A stretch of 64,000 bases of DNA from Brachypodium distachyon (GCF_000005505.3 NC_016135.3:19624613-19688612); one strand, 5' to 3'; counted from the first letter of the stretch, positions 1 to 12,520 are shown. Program-made: numbers and translations. The notes: generated by a model not told the origin, from the sequence alone.

Positions 1-689
1 ATTAAAGCTTAAAGCACATTCTACAAAAAAATTATAATCTAAGAACCCAATATTCATATTTTCAATATTGGCGCATGCAAGACTGAGTGACTAACCAGGG
101 AAGATTGTGCTTCAAGTCTCCAACTACTATCTGACGACGACGGCGATCAAAGTAACGAGGCTGTTTAGCATCAGGGTGGCTACAACTATCAGCCTTTTCG
201 ATTGGCTGAACACACTCATCAAAAGTTCAAAACAAATACGGAGTAAGCATCACCAGCTAATACATTATCTAAAAAATATCACCAGCTAATAGCGTGAGCT
301 GACGAGCATGGCATCCTATGAGCAGAGCCCCCGAGTTGGACCAATACGGTTGCACGAACATGCATGGGCACTAAGGCTTATGCAACATTAGGCAATTAGG
401 CGGTCGCAAACTTCCGCGGCGCTAGGCGCTATAGCTACCAGCTCATGGATCCAAGGCCAGATGCACGTACCCCGTACCCAATCTCTGCGTAAAGATTGCA
501 AGACCCATGGGTTCATGTCTTCTTGCTCCAAATTAAGGTTCATAGAATCCTAAGATGCTCGGCCGTTTCTGCAGGCTGCCACGCGGACCCCGAGCGAGCA
601 CCGTATCGTGATCAGCAAGATCGTCACACGAAGACTAGGCTAGTAGGAATGTAGGATTGCTATATGCATACACGAGTACGTTACATGCT
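1..689. other. unassigned intergenic DNA
   Basis: I see no convincing gene, RNA or terminal repeat structure here. Reading frames are short and lack recognisable motifs. Confidence 0.5.
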
Positions 690-825
690 TTCTCCGTTTC
701 ATAATTTTTGTCTTAAATTTGCCTAAAAATAGATATATCTATTTTTAAAATACATTTAGACGCATGTAATATTTCGACAAGAATTATGAAATGGAGCGAC
801 AAAAATTATGAAACGGAACGAGTAA
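690..825. mobile_element. Stowaway-like MITE, degenerate
   Basis: The left end (CTCCGTTTCATAATTTTTGT from 692) is mirrored by the right end ending near 825, whose reverse complement reads CTCGTTCCGTTTCATAATTT. The AT-rich body and the CTCC(NTCC)GTTTCAT start are typical of grass Stowaway elements (Tc1/mariner type). No protein is encoded. The ends are imperfect and the TA duplication is not certain. Confidence 0.65.
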
Positions 826-1039
826 TTGATGGACAGAGATTTCGCTCTGCTGTTGCCGGATCTTGTAGTGCAACACCGTACATTTATAGATCACTGGTCC
901 ATCGATCGTTCCGACAGTACAACCTACTGTAAGGCAATAGCAATACACGTGTACACGATGACACCGACTGTTCACGGGATTGATGGGGCTAAAATTCGTG
1001 ACATCTGCTCAGTGAAGGTTGCAGTGGATCATTTGAAAT

Positions 1040-1168
1040 ACTTCCTCCGTCTAACAAAAATTATCTTAAGTTTGTTAAAATTTAGATATATGTAGACATA
1101 ACTTAATATATAGATGCATTTAAATTTATTCAAAATTGAGACATTTTTTATTTAACGGGGAACAGGTA
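1040..1168. mobile_element. Stowaway-like MITE remnant
   Basis: An AT-rich block starts with TTCCTCCGTCTAACAAAAAT and ends in a region whose reverse complement begins GTTCCCCGTTAAATAAAAAA. The layout matches a short Stowaway element with degraded terminal inverted repeats. It is non-coding. The boundaries are approximate. Confidence 0.5.
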
Positions 1169-2433
1169 AGTTGGCACGCCAGTACGAGAACTGCTGCACG
1201 TACGACAAAACTTTTACGATTCACGTACGACACCAAGTAACAACCGTCGATACAAGCAGCTTTGAGATGCCACAGCCACCGATCACAGTGTCGTACACAA
1301 ATTGGATGTAAAAGATCGTACGTGAAGTAATTCCGCGCCAGTATCTAGGAGAGGAGATATATACTTGGCTTAGGATTCTGTCCGAGTTGGACAGTGCACA
1401 CTGACTTTATTACACGCACATGCAGTTGGGCCGTACTCGGCACTTGTGTGTCATATTTGCAGAACTGTGCTGCACTATACGGAAAAAAAAACATGCCAAA
1501 GTTATTTTTTTCTCGAAAAAACAACATAGACAATACGTGCAGATACTGATATTACTATCTACCGAGAAGCCTCCGTCAACATTCGGAATGAAACCGTGAC
1601 GGAGGTCAAGTCGGTTGATGAACTCTAGGTAAGGCGATCGTCATAAGCCCATAACTCGACCTTGGTAACATGTCGAGGAAACCGACATGACACATTCTCC
1701 TTTTTTTTCTGAGCTTGAGTGAAGTTGAAGGGCTTAAGCTTGCGTTCTCGAGTAGATCAACGGTCGCACTGTGTTCCCTATAACATCTAGCTTGTCTGCT
1801 CGTGTACTCACGCATCGAGCGTAATGGCACCTATGGATTTTTGCGGATGCTGATGACATCAAGTCTCCACTGTTTACTGCCGATTCCGACGACATGTAAC
1901 TTCACCCCGATCCCTACGCCCCATTAACACAATGGATGGGAAATATACCAAATCTTTGACAACCCTAAATCAATTTTATCGATTCACCAACTTCCCCACG
2001 CCTAGAGGGCAGCTTGCCCTTGCATCTTCCTCACGCATGGCAAAGCTTCCCAACCCACGCAGCCGGCTTCACCACCGCCAATGACAGGCTAAAAGGAAAT
2101 TATGGGGACGTCGGTAACATGCGTGTCGGATTTTCACCGTGCCAGCCTTGTCTACGAGCTATCTCCACCAAGGATATCGGGACCCAACTGAACAACAATG
2201 CCGCCATCATTCTGGTGTTGAGGGGCTTGGGTGTTCACCGAATACTCTCAAATCTACTTCCACCCCAAAACACTGGTATAAAATATGTTTTATGGATACA
2301 AAATAAAGATGTTTTGTTGAAGAAACCTAAAGATTACCCTTATGATATATGCCTACCAAACAGCTTGTTTTTGAATTTGCGGTCATGTCTATAAACACTA
2401 GAAAAACACCAGTGTAAACAAGATTAAAAAATG
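1169..2433. other. unassigned intergenic DNA
   Basis: A 126-codon open frame lies at 2014-2394 on the plus strand, but it has no recognisable domain and no gene-like context. I treat it as chance. The rest holds nothing I can name. Confidence 0.4.
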
Positions 2434-2810
2434 AAACCAAACTTTTATCTTTTTGACGAAAACGGCGGCGCCGATTCTATTAATTGAGAGTTGAAAATTA
2501 CACGAGTGCTTTCGCGCAAAAACAAGAGAGAAAACAAAGCATCTAAGAAGGCTCAAACGACGATCAACGTCACAAAGAAAACACATGCAGCGCTAGAGGT
2601 GTTGGTTGATCTGTTTTAACAGGTAACAAATGCCTAAAATCGCGTCCTTAATTAGAGGGCTGTGTTTTGGGAAACTAATCCACATCCTTAATCTAAGGAC
2701 TGTGTTTTAGGAATTAATCCATTAACCAACGTTAATGGTTAATTCCACTAATCGCGTCCTGATCGGGGGCACTTACCAACTAATGGTTTCGGCCCCCCGT
2801 CGCGCAGCGC

Positions 2811-2820
2811 TATATAAATA
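2811..2820 (+). promoter_or_regulatory. TATA box of copia 1 LTR
   Basis: TATATAAATA lies in the LTR and is conserved at 9186-9195 in the other LTR. Transcription would start about 30 bp downstream, close to the paired CACGTG motifs at 2834-2857. This is a position-based inference. Confidence 0.75.
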
Positions 2821-2833
2821 GGGAGGCCGGCTT

Positions 2834-2857
2834 CTCACGTGACCACGTTCACGTGAG
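2834..2857 (+). promoter_or_regulatory. paired G-box inverted repeat in LTR
   Basis: CTCACGTGA and TCACGTGAG form 9-bp perfect inverted arms around a 6-base loop, each holding a CACGTG core. The same structure is present at 9210-9233 in the 3' LTR. G-boxes are binding sites of plant bZIP and bHLH factors. The arms could also fold as an RNA hairpin near the transcript 5' end. Confidence 0.6.
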
Positions 2858-3139
2858 AACTCGCCAACCCCCGACACACCTCTAACGACCCTACCGATCT
2901 AGGGAAGCGCTGAAGTGTGCGGGAAGGCCGCTACCGTCGACGACGACGACTCCGGTAATCGGCCAGTGCCGGTACCGGCCAGAGGGACGACGCCATCTCT
3001 GTGTACCTACGGCAGCGACCACGATGGCTTCATCCTCCAACGGACGTATGAATATCTCTCCTAATCTCTTTGCATTTTGTACTCTAATGTTGACCAGTGA
3101 ATGTCTTACGTTTAATCTAAAGAAACAAGTTTCTAACAA

Positions 3140-3151
3140 TGGTATCAGAGC
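3140..3151 (+). other. primer-binding site, copia 1
   Basis: TGGTATCAGAGC follows the 5' LTR after one spacer base. It is the usual plant copia primer site complementary to the 3' end of initiator methionine tRNA. Confidence 0.92.
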
Positions 3152-4565
3152 TGGAACTGGTCGTATTAGAGTCTTTTTTTCTAATTAGGGGATTAACCTA
3201 TTTTGTGTTAATGATGCCTAATTAGTTTCTGCTAATGTTATTTTTGTTTGATTAAGATCTAATTAGGGTTAAAATTAGCACTGTTAATCTTTTCATGCTA
3301 ATGTTAATCGGATTAATGTTGCCGTGGGATTATGGGCTCACCATGATCTGTTGGAAAGAATTTAGAAGGAGGGCAATCAATCAAGTGTCAAAACCCTAAA
3401 AAAATTCCCCAAATTTCCCCGAACCCTAGAATGTTGAAATTAAAGTTTTTTCGGATGAAAATTACTTACCTAATGGACGATGATGTTCGTGGCCTCGGGC
3501 CCGTTCGTCGCCGTCAAACGCAAATGTTGCAGCCGCCAGCCGCCATGAACTGGGCTGCGGCGACGCCTATCCTCCCCTCGGAAAGGAGCCGCACGGCAAC
3601 TACAGCGTGCGAGGGCGCCGCCCCCGCTGCCATGTCCCTCCGGCGCGTGGGAAAGCCTGGCCGGCTGGTCTCGTCGCGTCCTCGTCGCCGCCCGGAATAA
3701 AAGCCGCTGTTGGAGGCCCCGCTCGACGGAGGAGCGCGCGGGACTGTGTCCAGCGCGCGTTGCTCCGGCAAGCGCCGCCGCCGCGTCACCGTAGGCAGCT
3801 CCGTCTCGGGTGGAACCGGAAAAGAACGGGGGTGGAGAGGGGTTGGGGACGCGCGCTGCCATGAACGCTGGTCGCATCGCCTTGACGCCGCTGGATCCGG
3901 AGAAATCAGGGAGAGAGGAGAGAATGGCTGCCGGCTAGGGTTCGGCGCCGTTTTTTGTTCGTCCGCGAACCTCCCCTATTCGTTGGATTCAATCCAACGG
4001 CTGGCAGGGCAGCGAGAGTCCTTTTGGGCCTGCGACCGGAAACCGGGCTGAATAGGGCCATGGGCTTCGGCCCATGTTAAGTTGGCCCGCGCGAAAGAAA
4101 ATAATAATAATAATAAAAAAAAAAGTCTTCCGCTGCACTTGCGCGGGAAGAAGATGGGCCGTCCCAGTTTGGACCAGTTTACCGCTAAAGCAAAGGTTAA
4201 CGCTTTTCTATTATTGCAGTGCATTTCTAATGTATAGAATGATATGTATAAATATGTTTTTGCACTGTTAATTAATGGAAAATGGCCCAAAATTTTCTCG
4301 CTGACAGAAATTGGACATTTAATTGTTCTGCACAAAGTTGAACCAACGAGATATTTTGTGTAGAATATTTTATTTGTTCTATGTTGTTTACTTTTTTTTT
4401 GGCATCAATTAATGATTAAATGCTAATGTTTAAACTTGATGTCTACATTGGGAATTTTTGGCTCTAAAATTAATTCCGACCAACGTTGTTTCAATTTATG
4501 AGCCATTCCTCATTATGTTATTGCAATTTTTCATCATTTCTGCCCAACGGTGATATGACTTAGAA
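3152..4565 (+). other. copia 1 untranslated leader
   Basis: A long leader separates the primer site from gag. It is AT-rich except for a markedly GC-rich block at about 3470-4070 with many short overlapping frames in both directions, none recognisable. A short ATA-type microsatellite and A run lie near 4100-4125. The GC-rich block could be captured sequence or simply the family's leader. Confidence 0.5.
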
Positions 4566-5500
4566 TTGTATACTCTTGTATGTTTATTAATTTACCAACG
4601 TAAATTTTTATCCTGCAATTTTGACTTATGTTTTTATTATGTTATAATCACAGCCGCTGCCTCATTGAGTTATGACAACATTGAAGTACTGACGGGGAGC
4701 AACTTCCAAAGTTGGAAGTCCCACTTGGAAATTAATTTAGGAGTCAAAGGACTCGATTATACTCTCAGGGAGGATAAACCTACACCTCCAGTTGAAGGTG
4801 TCGCAGGGTATGATGACCTCATGAAAACTTATGAAATAAAACTGGAAAAATGGGATAATTCAAACCATGTGGCTTTCCTTGTAATGAAAACTTCAATCTC
4901 CCTTGATATCATCGGGGCAATTCCTGTAAAGGACACTGCTAAAGAATTTCTTAAAGCAGTGGAAGAACAATTCAAAAGTTCTGAAAAAGTCTATTCTCGA
5001 GAGCTTTTGAGCAAGCTTCTTGAGAAGTATGTGATTGAAGGTAATGTGAGGGGCCACATCCTGAGGATGGTAAATGCAACTTCGAAGCTTAAGGCTTTGC
5101 AGTTTGTCCTTAATGAAAATATCCTAATCCTCTTGATATTGGAGTCCCTTCCTCGAGAATTTGATCAGTTTAAGATCAATTATAATTCTCTAAAAGCAAA
5201 ATTGACACTCGCGGAACTAACTCTCAGGGTTGTCGAGAAAGAAGAGAGAATTATGAAGCAAGGAAAGGACCAAGCCTTCTTTGTTGCCTCTTCCAAGAGG
5301 AAGCATGAAGGTGGTCAGGGATCTTTCAGGACCCAAAAGAAACCATTTGTCCAGAAGGATGCTCAAAAGGCTCCTAAAGGAAAGGTAATGATGCTAGCAC
5401 CTCTGCTGGTGTGGAGAAAAATGCTTGCAATTTTTGCAAGGAGATAGGCCATTTCCGGAAGGACTGCCCCGGTTTCCTTAAGTGGAACAAAAGAGGTAAA
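4566..5500 (+). pseudogene. copia 1 gag, frameshifted
   Basis: The main frame covers 4566-5447 and carries a copia-type gag region starting at about 4665 (motifs LTGSNFQSWK and KWDNSNHVAF), followed by a basic C-terminal part. Shortly before the nucleocapsid zinc knuckle the frame is lost. The knuckle (C-x2-C-x4-H-x4-C, CNFCKEIGHFRKDC) is read only in the frame that opens at 5411. Gag packages the element RNA in cytoplasmic particles. The exact start codon is unclear because the upstream part of the frame has no family signature. Confidence 0.85.
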
Positions 5501-8500
5501 GATGAAATTACTTTCGTGGATGAATCTCTGTATATTGATTTTTCTCAAAATACATGGTGGATTGACTCAGGTGCAACCGTTCATGTTGAAAACTCCATGC
5601 AGGGATTAAGTTTGATCCGCACCGTAAAGGCAAGAACAAGAAGCATTAAAGTCACCAATGGGAAGGAAGCCGATGTTGAAGCTGTGGGATGCCTGACATT
5701 GGATCTGCACACCGGCTTTCATCTAAATTTGAATCATGTCCTTTACGTACCTACATTGACTAGGAATTTGATTTCAGTTTCTTGTTTGGACGATATTTCT
5801 ATTGCATGTTTGTTTGGGAATCAACAATGCGTTATCAAACATTGTAATAATGACGTTAGCCTCGGTGTCAGACGAGGCAAATTATATATGTTAATGATTA
5901 ATTCGTCTATTATGCATGTGAGTGATGTTAATGTTTTGAATGATTGTAACACCGAGAAGAAATGGAAAAATACAAGTACTTCTTCGAAATTGTGGCATCG
6001 TTGCTTGGACCACATTTCGAGGGGGAGATGGAACGACTTATTAAAAATGAAATTCTTCTTCCATTAGACTTCTCAGATGCAGACAAGTGTCTTGACTGCA
6101 TTAAAGGAAAATACGTAAAAACGATTAAGAAGGGAGCAACAAGAGCCTCATGGGTTCTCGAATTAATTCACACTACATATATGGGCCCCTAAATATTAAG
6201 TCGATGGACGGTTTTGATTCATTCATCACGTTCACGAACGACTTTTCCCGTTACGGATATATTTACCTCATACGCGAACGATCTGAAGCTTTTGAGAAAT
6301 TTAAGATATTTAAAGCCGAAGTTGAAAATCAGTTGAATGAAAACATCAAAGTTGTTCGGTCTGATCGTGGGGGAGAATATTATGGAAGGCATGCTCCTTA
6401 TGGGCAAATTCCAGGACCTTTTGCAAAATTCCTAGCTGAGAATGGGATTATTGCACAATATTCAATGCCTGGTGAACCTCAGCAAAATGGTGTGGCTGAG
6501 TGTCGCAATCGCACCCTCATGGACATGGTGCGAAGTATGCTCAGTCATGCAAGTTTGCTGGTTTGCCTATGGATGGAAACTTTAAAGATAGTAGCACACG
6601 TACTAAATCTCACTCCAACAAAGTTAGCACCCAACACGCCTTACGAGATGTGGACGGGAAAGAAGCCGAGCTTGAATTACCTATGTGTGTGGGGCTGTCC
6701 CGCAGAAGCAAGAATTTTCAGTCCACAACTCAAGAAATTAGATCAAAAAACGATAGCATGCCATTTCATTGGATACCCTCATAGGGGAAAGGGATACCGT
6801 TTTTATTGTCCGAATCACACCACAAAATCTGTGGAGACTAGACAAGCGGTGTTTTTTGAGGATAATGAAGTCATGGAAATAAAAAAAATTAATCTTGAGG
6901 AAAAACGGGTATATGTCCCATCCCCGGCTGTCCAAAAGATTTATTTGCCAATACGGAATATTAATGTGACACGCAATGATCCCGAGGTTCATCGCTCAGG
7001 CTCTCAACCACATGGAGATTCTGAAACGGAGGAAGGTCTACACCCAAATGGAGACCAAGAAGGTCCACACCCAAATGGAGACCAAGAAGAAGCAAATGAG
7101 GATCCCCAAGTAGAAAATAATCCTCAAGCAGAAATTGGTCCTCCTTCACCACCACCTCTTTTGAGAAGATCACAACGTGAAAGAAAGAAAGTCATCCGAC
7201 AAGATTTTGTCACTTATATGAGTGAGGATGTAAATAATATAGGAAAGGTGGAGGATCATCCTCATATAAGGAAGCCATTAAAAGTGAAAACTCGTCTGAA
7301 TGGGTAACTGCCATGGAAGACGAGTTAAAATCTATGGACACGAATAACGTTTGGGACTTGGTAGAAATTCCCGATGGAGCTAAGAGGGTAGGCTGCAAAT
7401 GGGTCTACAAAACAAAATATGACTCCAAAGGGAATGTTGAAAGATTTAAGGCAAGGCTCGTCGCAAAGGGGTTCACACAGAGGGAAGGAATCGATTATAA
7501 TGAAACTTTCTCTCCTGTGTCATCCAAAGATTCTTTTAGAATCGTTATGGCATTAGTAGCTCATTATGATTTAGAGCTACATCAAATGGATGTTAAAATG
7601 GCATTCCTAAATGGTGACTTAAATGAAAATGTTTACATGACTCAACCGGAAGGTTTTGTGATGGAAGGTAAGGAACATTTAGCATGCCGTCTAAAGAAAT
7701 CCATCTATGGCTTGAAGCAGGCTTCAAGACAATGGTACCTCAAGTTTGATAAGATTATCAGAAACTTCGGTTTTACGGAAAATGTTGTGGACAAGTGCAT
7801 ATACGTAAAATTTAAAGGCAGTGGTTTCACAAATTTAGTCCTGTATGCGGATGACATATTGTTGGCATGTAGCGATAAGGATATGCTACATGAGACCAAG
7901 AATTTGTTGTCATCTAATTTTGATATGAAAGATCTCGGTGAAACCTCATATGTCCTTCGCATTGAGATTCATCGAGATAGGTCTAAAGGCTCATTAGGAC
8001 TATCACAGAAAGCATACTTTGAGAGGGTACTGAAGAAATACAATATGCATAAGTGCTCTCCCTCATCTGCTCCTATAGTCAAGGGCGATAAGTTTTGGAC
8101 ATTTCAATGTCCGAGGAACCAAATTGAAACTGATCAGATGAAGTCAGTTCCTTATGCTTCAGCTGTCGGAAGCATCATGTATGCACAAGTATGTACACGC
8201 CTTGACTTATCATTTGTAACCAGGATGCTTGGCAGATACCAATCAAATCCAAGACTAGACCACTGGAAGGCCGCAAAGAAAGTCTTGCGTTATATGCAAG
8301 GTACTAAAGATTACATGCTAACATATCGGAAGTCTGATAACCTGGAAGTTATTGGTTATTCAGATGCCGATTTTGCCGGGTGTGTGGATAGTAAGAAATC
8401 CACGTCAGGTTATATATTCACTCTCGCCATATCGTGGAAAAGCTCCAAACAAACGTTGACTGCTTCATCTATGATGCAAGCAGAATTTGTGGCATGTTAT

Positions 8501-8812
8501 GAGGCCACTGGGCAGGCTGTATGGCTAAAGAATTTTATTTCCGGACTTAAAGTGGTTGACAGCATTTCGAAACCACTGGTATTATACTGTGATAATGAAC
8601 CAGCAGTTTTCTATACAAGTAACAACAAGTCAAGTGCTGCTGCCAAGCACATTGACATCAAGTATCATGTTGTGAAAGATAGAATCCAGGATGAAACTAT
8701 GAATGTCAAGCATATAAGTACGACGCATATGCTTGCGGATCCGCTAACTAAAGGCTTACGACCCAGTATTTTTCGTGAGCATGTTGCCGGCATGGGACTA
8801 CTGGAGGCCTAA
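5500..8812 (+). pseudogene. copia 1 pol, several frameshifts
   Basis: Domains in order: aspartic protease (WWIDSGATVH near 5560), GAG-pre-integrase (LWHRCLDHIS near 5995), integrase with the catalytic D-D-E spread over NDFSRYG, RSDRGGEY and QQNGVAE (6240-6500), reverse transcriptase with YADDILL near 7845, and RNase H ending near 8790 (YSDADFAG, TKGLRPS). Frame changes are needed near 6010-6060, 6180 and 7240-7310. The last frame, 7313-8812, is open for 499 codons, so damage is limited. Active-site residues are otherwise retained. Codon use is AT-rich compared with the host genes. Confidence 0.9.
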
Positions 8813-8990
8813 TGATCCTGGAATTTTGGGGACCGCTAAAAGGAACCACTCCCAATAAGAAAAATGTTATCTTTTTGAAACAGGCTGATATACTATAGGT
8901 ATTGAGTTTCAGAGGCATTTCATCCGTCACTGTAACACCTTACTTTGGTATATTATTCCTACGGAAAAGGACAGAGTTAAACCTAACGAT

Positions 8991-9002
8991 CAAAGGGGAG
9001 AA
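8991..9002 (+). other. polypurine tract, copia 1
   Basis: CAAAGGGGAGAA directly precedes the 3' LTR and fits the plus-strand priming site. Confidence 0.85.
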
Positions 9003-9514
9003 TGTTGGTTGATATGTTTTAACAGGTAACAAATGACTAAAATCACATCCTTAATTAGAGGGCCGTGTTTTGGGAAACTAATCCACGTCCTTAATATTAA
9101 CCAACGTTAATGGTTAATTCCACTAATCGCGCCCTGATCGGGGGCACTTACCAACTAATGGTTTCGGGCCCCCGTCGCGCAACGCTATATAAATAGGGAG
9201 GCCGGCTGTCTCACGTGACCACGTTCACGTGAGAACTCGCCAACCCCCGACACACCTCTAACGACCCTACCGATCTAGGAGAGCGCTGAAGCGTGTGGGA
9301 AGGCCGCTACCGTCGACGACGACGACTCCGGTAATCGGCCAGTGCCGGTACCGGCCAGAGGGACGACGCCATCTCCGTGCACCAACGGCAACTACCACGA
9401 TGGCTTCATCCTCCAACGGACATATGAATATCTCTCCTAATCTCTTTGCATTTTATACTCTAATGTTGACCAGTGAATGTCATACGTTTAATCTAAACAA
9501 ACAAGTTTCTAACA
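9003..9514 (+). repeat. copia 1 3' LTR
   Basis: The repeat is 512 bp and closely similar to 2600-3138, apart from loss of one internal repeat unit and scattered substitutions. It ends TTCTAACA immediately before the duplication AGAGG. Confidence 0.93.
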
Positions 9515-10670
9515 AGAGGAGCACACCTAAAGCCATCGAAAGACCATGCGACACCGAGACAGTGGAAAGCACACAACAACCGCACCAACTTAGGTGCCAT
9601 CACTACGACCAACAGGAGCAAAGGAAATCAACGAGTGTAGCCGGCATGATCGAAGGACCTCACTCCGTCGAGACCATCGTCGAAGGACGTTACGAAGTCG
9701 AGACCAGCCGCACAAGAACCTTGACTGCCAGACTTCGCCGTAGAACAACCCTGAGGATTGCAAACAGATGTTGGCGTCGAAGGGCACTGAATAGCCGAGA
9801 CGACCGGGAATGCGAAGCTCTTCACGAAGCACGACAAAGGATCGACGATGATCGAAGGCGGAAGCCAGGAGAGGCCGCTGCTCGCTGCCGACTAGAAACC
9901 ACCCCACCTGTCAGGAACCCAAAGATCCAAGACAAACGTCTCCAAGAAGATTACGACACAGCCGTGCCGCCGCTGTCCGGTCCAGAGGACCTAGATTTTC
10001 ACCCGGATCTGAAGAGGGAGACCATAACAATGCCTCAAAGGAGGAAAACGGCACCCACATACGTTGTCATTGTCGGAGCTTTCGCCCGGTCAAACCAATC
10101 CGCGGCATGGAGGAGTACCTAGATCGAGACAACGAGGAGGGGATGGCTGCCGAAGCCGCATGCCACACGGCCAATGAGCAGCAACACAACAAAGAAGAAG
10201 CAGCAGTAGACCACCGTACCACTGGGGGGCGCCACCCCAGACCCCCCAAGACGGGTAGGCCGAAGACCGCCGCCAATGGCGCCACGAATCACCAGATCTG
10301 GGCGCGAACCCAAATCGGGGCGACCGCGCCGCCCCGTCCACCTGCCGGCCTCCACCGGGACAGAGCCCAGACAGCGGTCAGCAGCGCCGCCACGCCTCGT
10401 GGCCGTGCCGTCGCACGCCATGGAGGTTGCCTCGCCGTGCGCCAAGGACACGCCATGGGACACCGAGAGAAGACGTTGCCTCGCAGATCAGCCCCAGCCA
10501 CCACCTTTGGGGCAGACGGGGGCCGCTGCCACCGCAGCGAGGCCGGCAGCAGCGGCGGCAAGGGGAGTGGGAGGAGATTGGCTAGTGGCGGCTAGGGTTT
10601 GGTGTCCTCCGGGTCGCCTCGCGCGAGACGAGCGGGTGTCTGGGGGTTTCACCAAACCAAACTTTTATCT

Positions 10671-12520
10671 CGGTTTGACCGAACCGTTCAATAAACCATC
10701 AAAAGTCTTGTTCCACAAGTTGCAGCTCACAATATGTGCGATCTGCTCAGAGCCAGATGGGAGCGTCCAAAGACTCCAAACAGTGGCATCCTGTGAGATT
10801 TGGAATCTACTCCATCCCACACAAACTACACGAGACCAAGGTCAACGTGTTTGCTCCTGTTGGATGCTGTACTTTATCAGGTAGTATCACCCCTAGCAGG
10901 CTAGCGCGGTGTGCGGCAGATGCAGATAGGCTTGTGTGTGGTGCAAAGATGCAGGCGGTTGGTTTTCGTACGAGTTCATTACGGCTACGAGGCTGCTTTA
11001 GCAGGGCTACGGCAGGACGACGCGATCGACGACGTTCTTATATTACAGTACAAGTACAGAAGCGTGCGTATCTGACACAGAATCCAGCAGCTAGTGCAGG
11101 CACGAAACGTCTTCGTGCGTGTCGCTGCCTCGCAATGCCTACTACTCCACGTACGGTGAGATACGCAGTGCGCCGGTGTGGATTTTCTGATTAAGTCACC
11201 TGTCCAGGACCCACATTACAGGCTCACAAAGTCGGATGACTTAACTTAGAAAATACTTGCCGGCAATACGCACGCACCGGAGGCTGTCCAGGAAGCTTTC
11301 TGGATCTCAATGCAGCCTGTGTTGAAATTTCTGCTCGGATAGCGTCGCCGAGCTAGAGAAACCGACCGGTCATTCATTCATGAGTTTTTTTTCCGGGTAA
11401 ATTCATTCACGAAATCACGAGTTCATTGATCATTCCACAGTGCAAGTCAAAAACGATCGCTGGCTAGCAGTAATGCCGTCTAAGCATCAGACACAGTGTG
11501 ACGACCGGAGATCGCAGTCATCGTCGACGAGTGACCGCTACGTGCCGTACATGGGGTTTTCTGAAATTTAGCAACACAAACTCTCTTCTTAGTTTCTTCT
11601 TTTCTTTTGAGAACTACGAACTCCTTTTCACGATACAGTCTGCTCTCTCTCTCTGCTGGTTTCCGTCGTGGGGCTCCGATAGGTCGACCAAGGGGCGAGG
11701 ATTAGCACTGATCTTCCTGGGGCGAAATGTGATCGATTAACGGTGGGAGGCAGGGCCGGGCCCGTGTGGATCGATCAACCGTGCCCCGGTCTGGGTTTCA
11801 ATTAGATTCTAGAGGCCCGACCGCGCCACGGCACCACTGACAACTGACGATCGAGAGAGACGACCCCAGTTGCAGTTGAATCTCTCAACACACAATAACA
11901 AAGAAGACACGAGTATTTTGGCCGCCGGTCGGCCTTTTCTTCTTCTTATATTATTCTTCTCTCGACTCAATAAACATGCAGGTTACAATCCTTTAAATAT
12001 AATACACGCACGAGCAGTCAGATGCAACTAATTTCAGTTAGCTTTGTGTCTTACTAATCTCCTCTTCTCTCCCTGAAATCTCTCCGGTGCATAAGGATAA
12101 GCCAAAGCAATTCACTTGCTCAACTAACTAGCTAACAACTCCTTGCATGCAGCGGATTATTCCTATCCAAGACTCCATCGGCTAACAACCACCGACGGAA
12201 GCTAACTTTCACGCATGTTGCCGGCCGTATCTCACGGCGTTGCTGCATCGCACAGCACCGACACCTTCGCTTCATACCTGACACGCCTGCAGTTTCACGC
12301 CGCTGGTATCTCGCCGCGTCGCATCATATGACGTCTCCAGCATCTCGCCTCCATGTCGCATGGCACGACATGGAACATCTCGCCTCGCATGTCACGGTTG
12401 AAGACTCCAACGGTTTCGTACGTCTCACACGTACACCATGCCAATCTACCAAGCACCTAACTACATGCATACGAAAATAAAAACATGCGGATACAAATCA
12501 ATCAAGGCTAACAATCCCCG
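10671..12520. other. unassigned DNA upstream of CKX
   Basis: No recognisable gene or element. It contains scattered short frames and a pyrimidine-rich, AT-rich stretch around 11930-12100. It is probably CKX upstream flank. Confidence 0.45.

Larger units (their letters stand above)
2600..3138 (+). repeat. copia 1 5' LTR
   Basis: The repeat is 539 bp, starting TGTTGGTTGAT and ending TTCTAACA. It holds an internal imperfect tandem repeat near 2640-2735 (two versions of a CCTTAAT..GTGTTTT unit). One unit is missing from the 3' LTR, which explains most of the 27-bp length difference. Confidence 0.93.
2600..9514 (+). mobile_element. Ty1/copia LTR retrotransposon (copia 1)
   Basis: A full-length structure of 6.9 kb: LTR, primer-binding site, gag, protease, integrase, reverse transcriptase, RNase H, polypurine tract, LTR. 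Both LTRs start TG and end CA. The 5-bp duplication AGAGG flanks it at 2595-2599 and 9515-9519. Domain order with integrase before reverse transcriptase defines Ty1/copia. Several frameshifts break gag-pol, so this copy is not autonomous as read. It sits inside an older retroposon. Confidence 0.95.
2434..10670 (-). mobile_element. non-LTR retroposon candidate split by copia element
   Basis: The same 17 bases (AAACCAAACTTTTATCT) occur at 2434-2450 and 10654-10670, as expected for a target-site duplication made by a LINE-type retroposon. The body is 2451-2599 plus 9520-10653, about 1.28 kb once the copia element is removed. The left end begins with a short T run, so the element would lie on the minus strand with its 3' end at the left. 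The right end read on the minus strand resembles a GC-rich 5' leader containing CCCTAGCCGCCAC. No endonuclease or reverse transcriptase is encoded, so it would be a deleted or non-autonomous copy. The class is inferred; the repeat is seen directly. Confidence 0.6.

Noticed and set aside
2014..2394. 126-codon plus-strand open frame
   Set aside because: No recognisable domain, no promoter or splice context, and low-complexity start; consistent with chance.
3470..4051. Overlapping GC-rich frames on both strands
   Set aside because: They lie in the copia 1 leader and are open in several frames at once, as GC-rich DNA tends to be.
9295..10595. Long plus-strand frames (up to 275 codons)
   Set aside because: They start in the copia LTR and run into the retroposon body in several frames, so they are not a gene.
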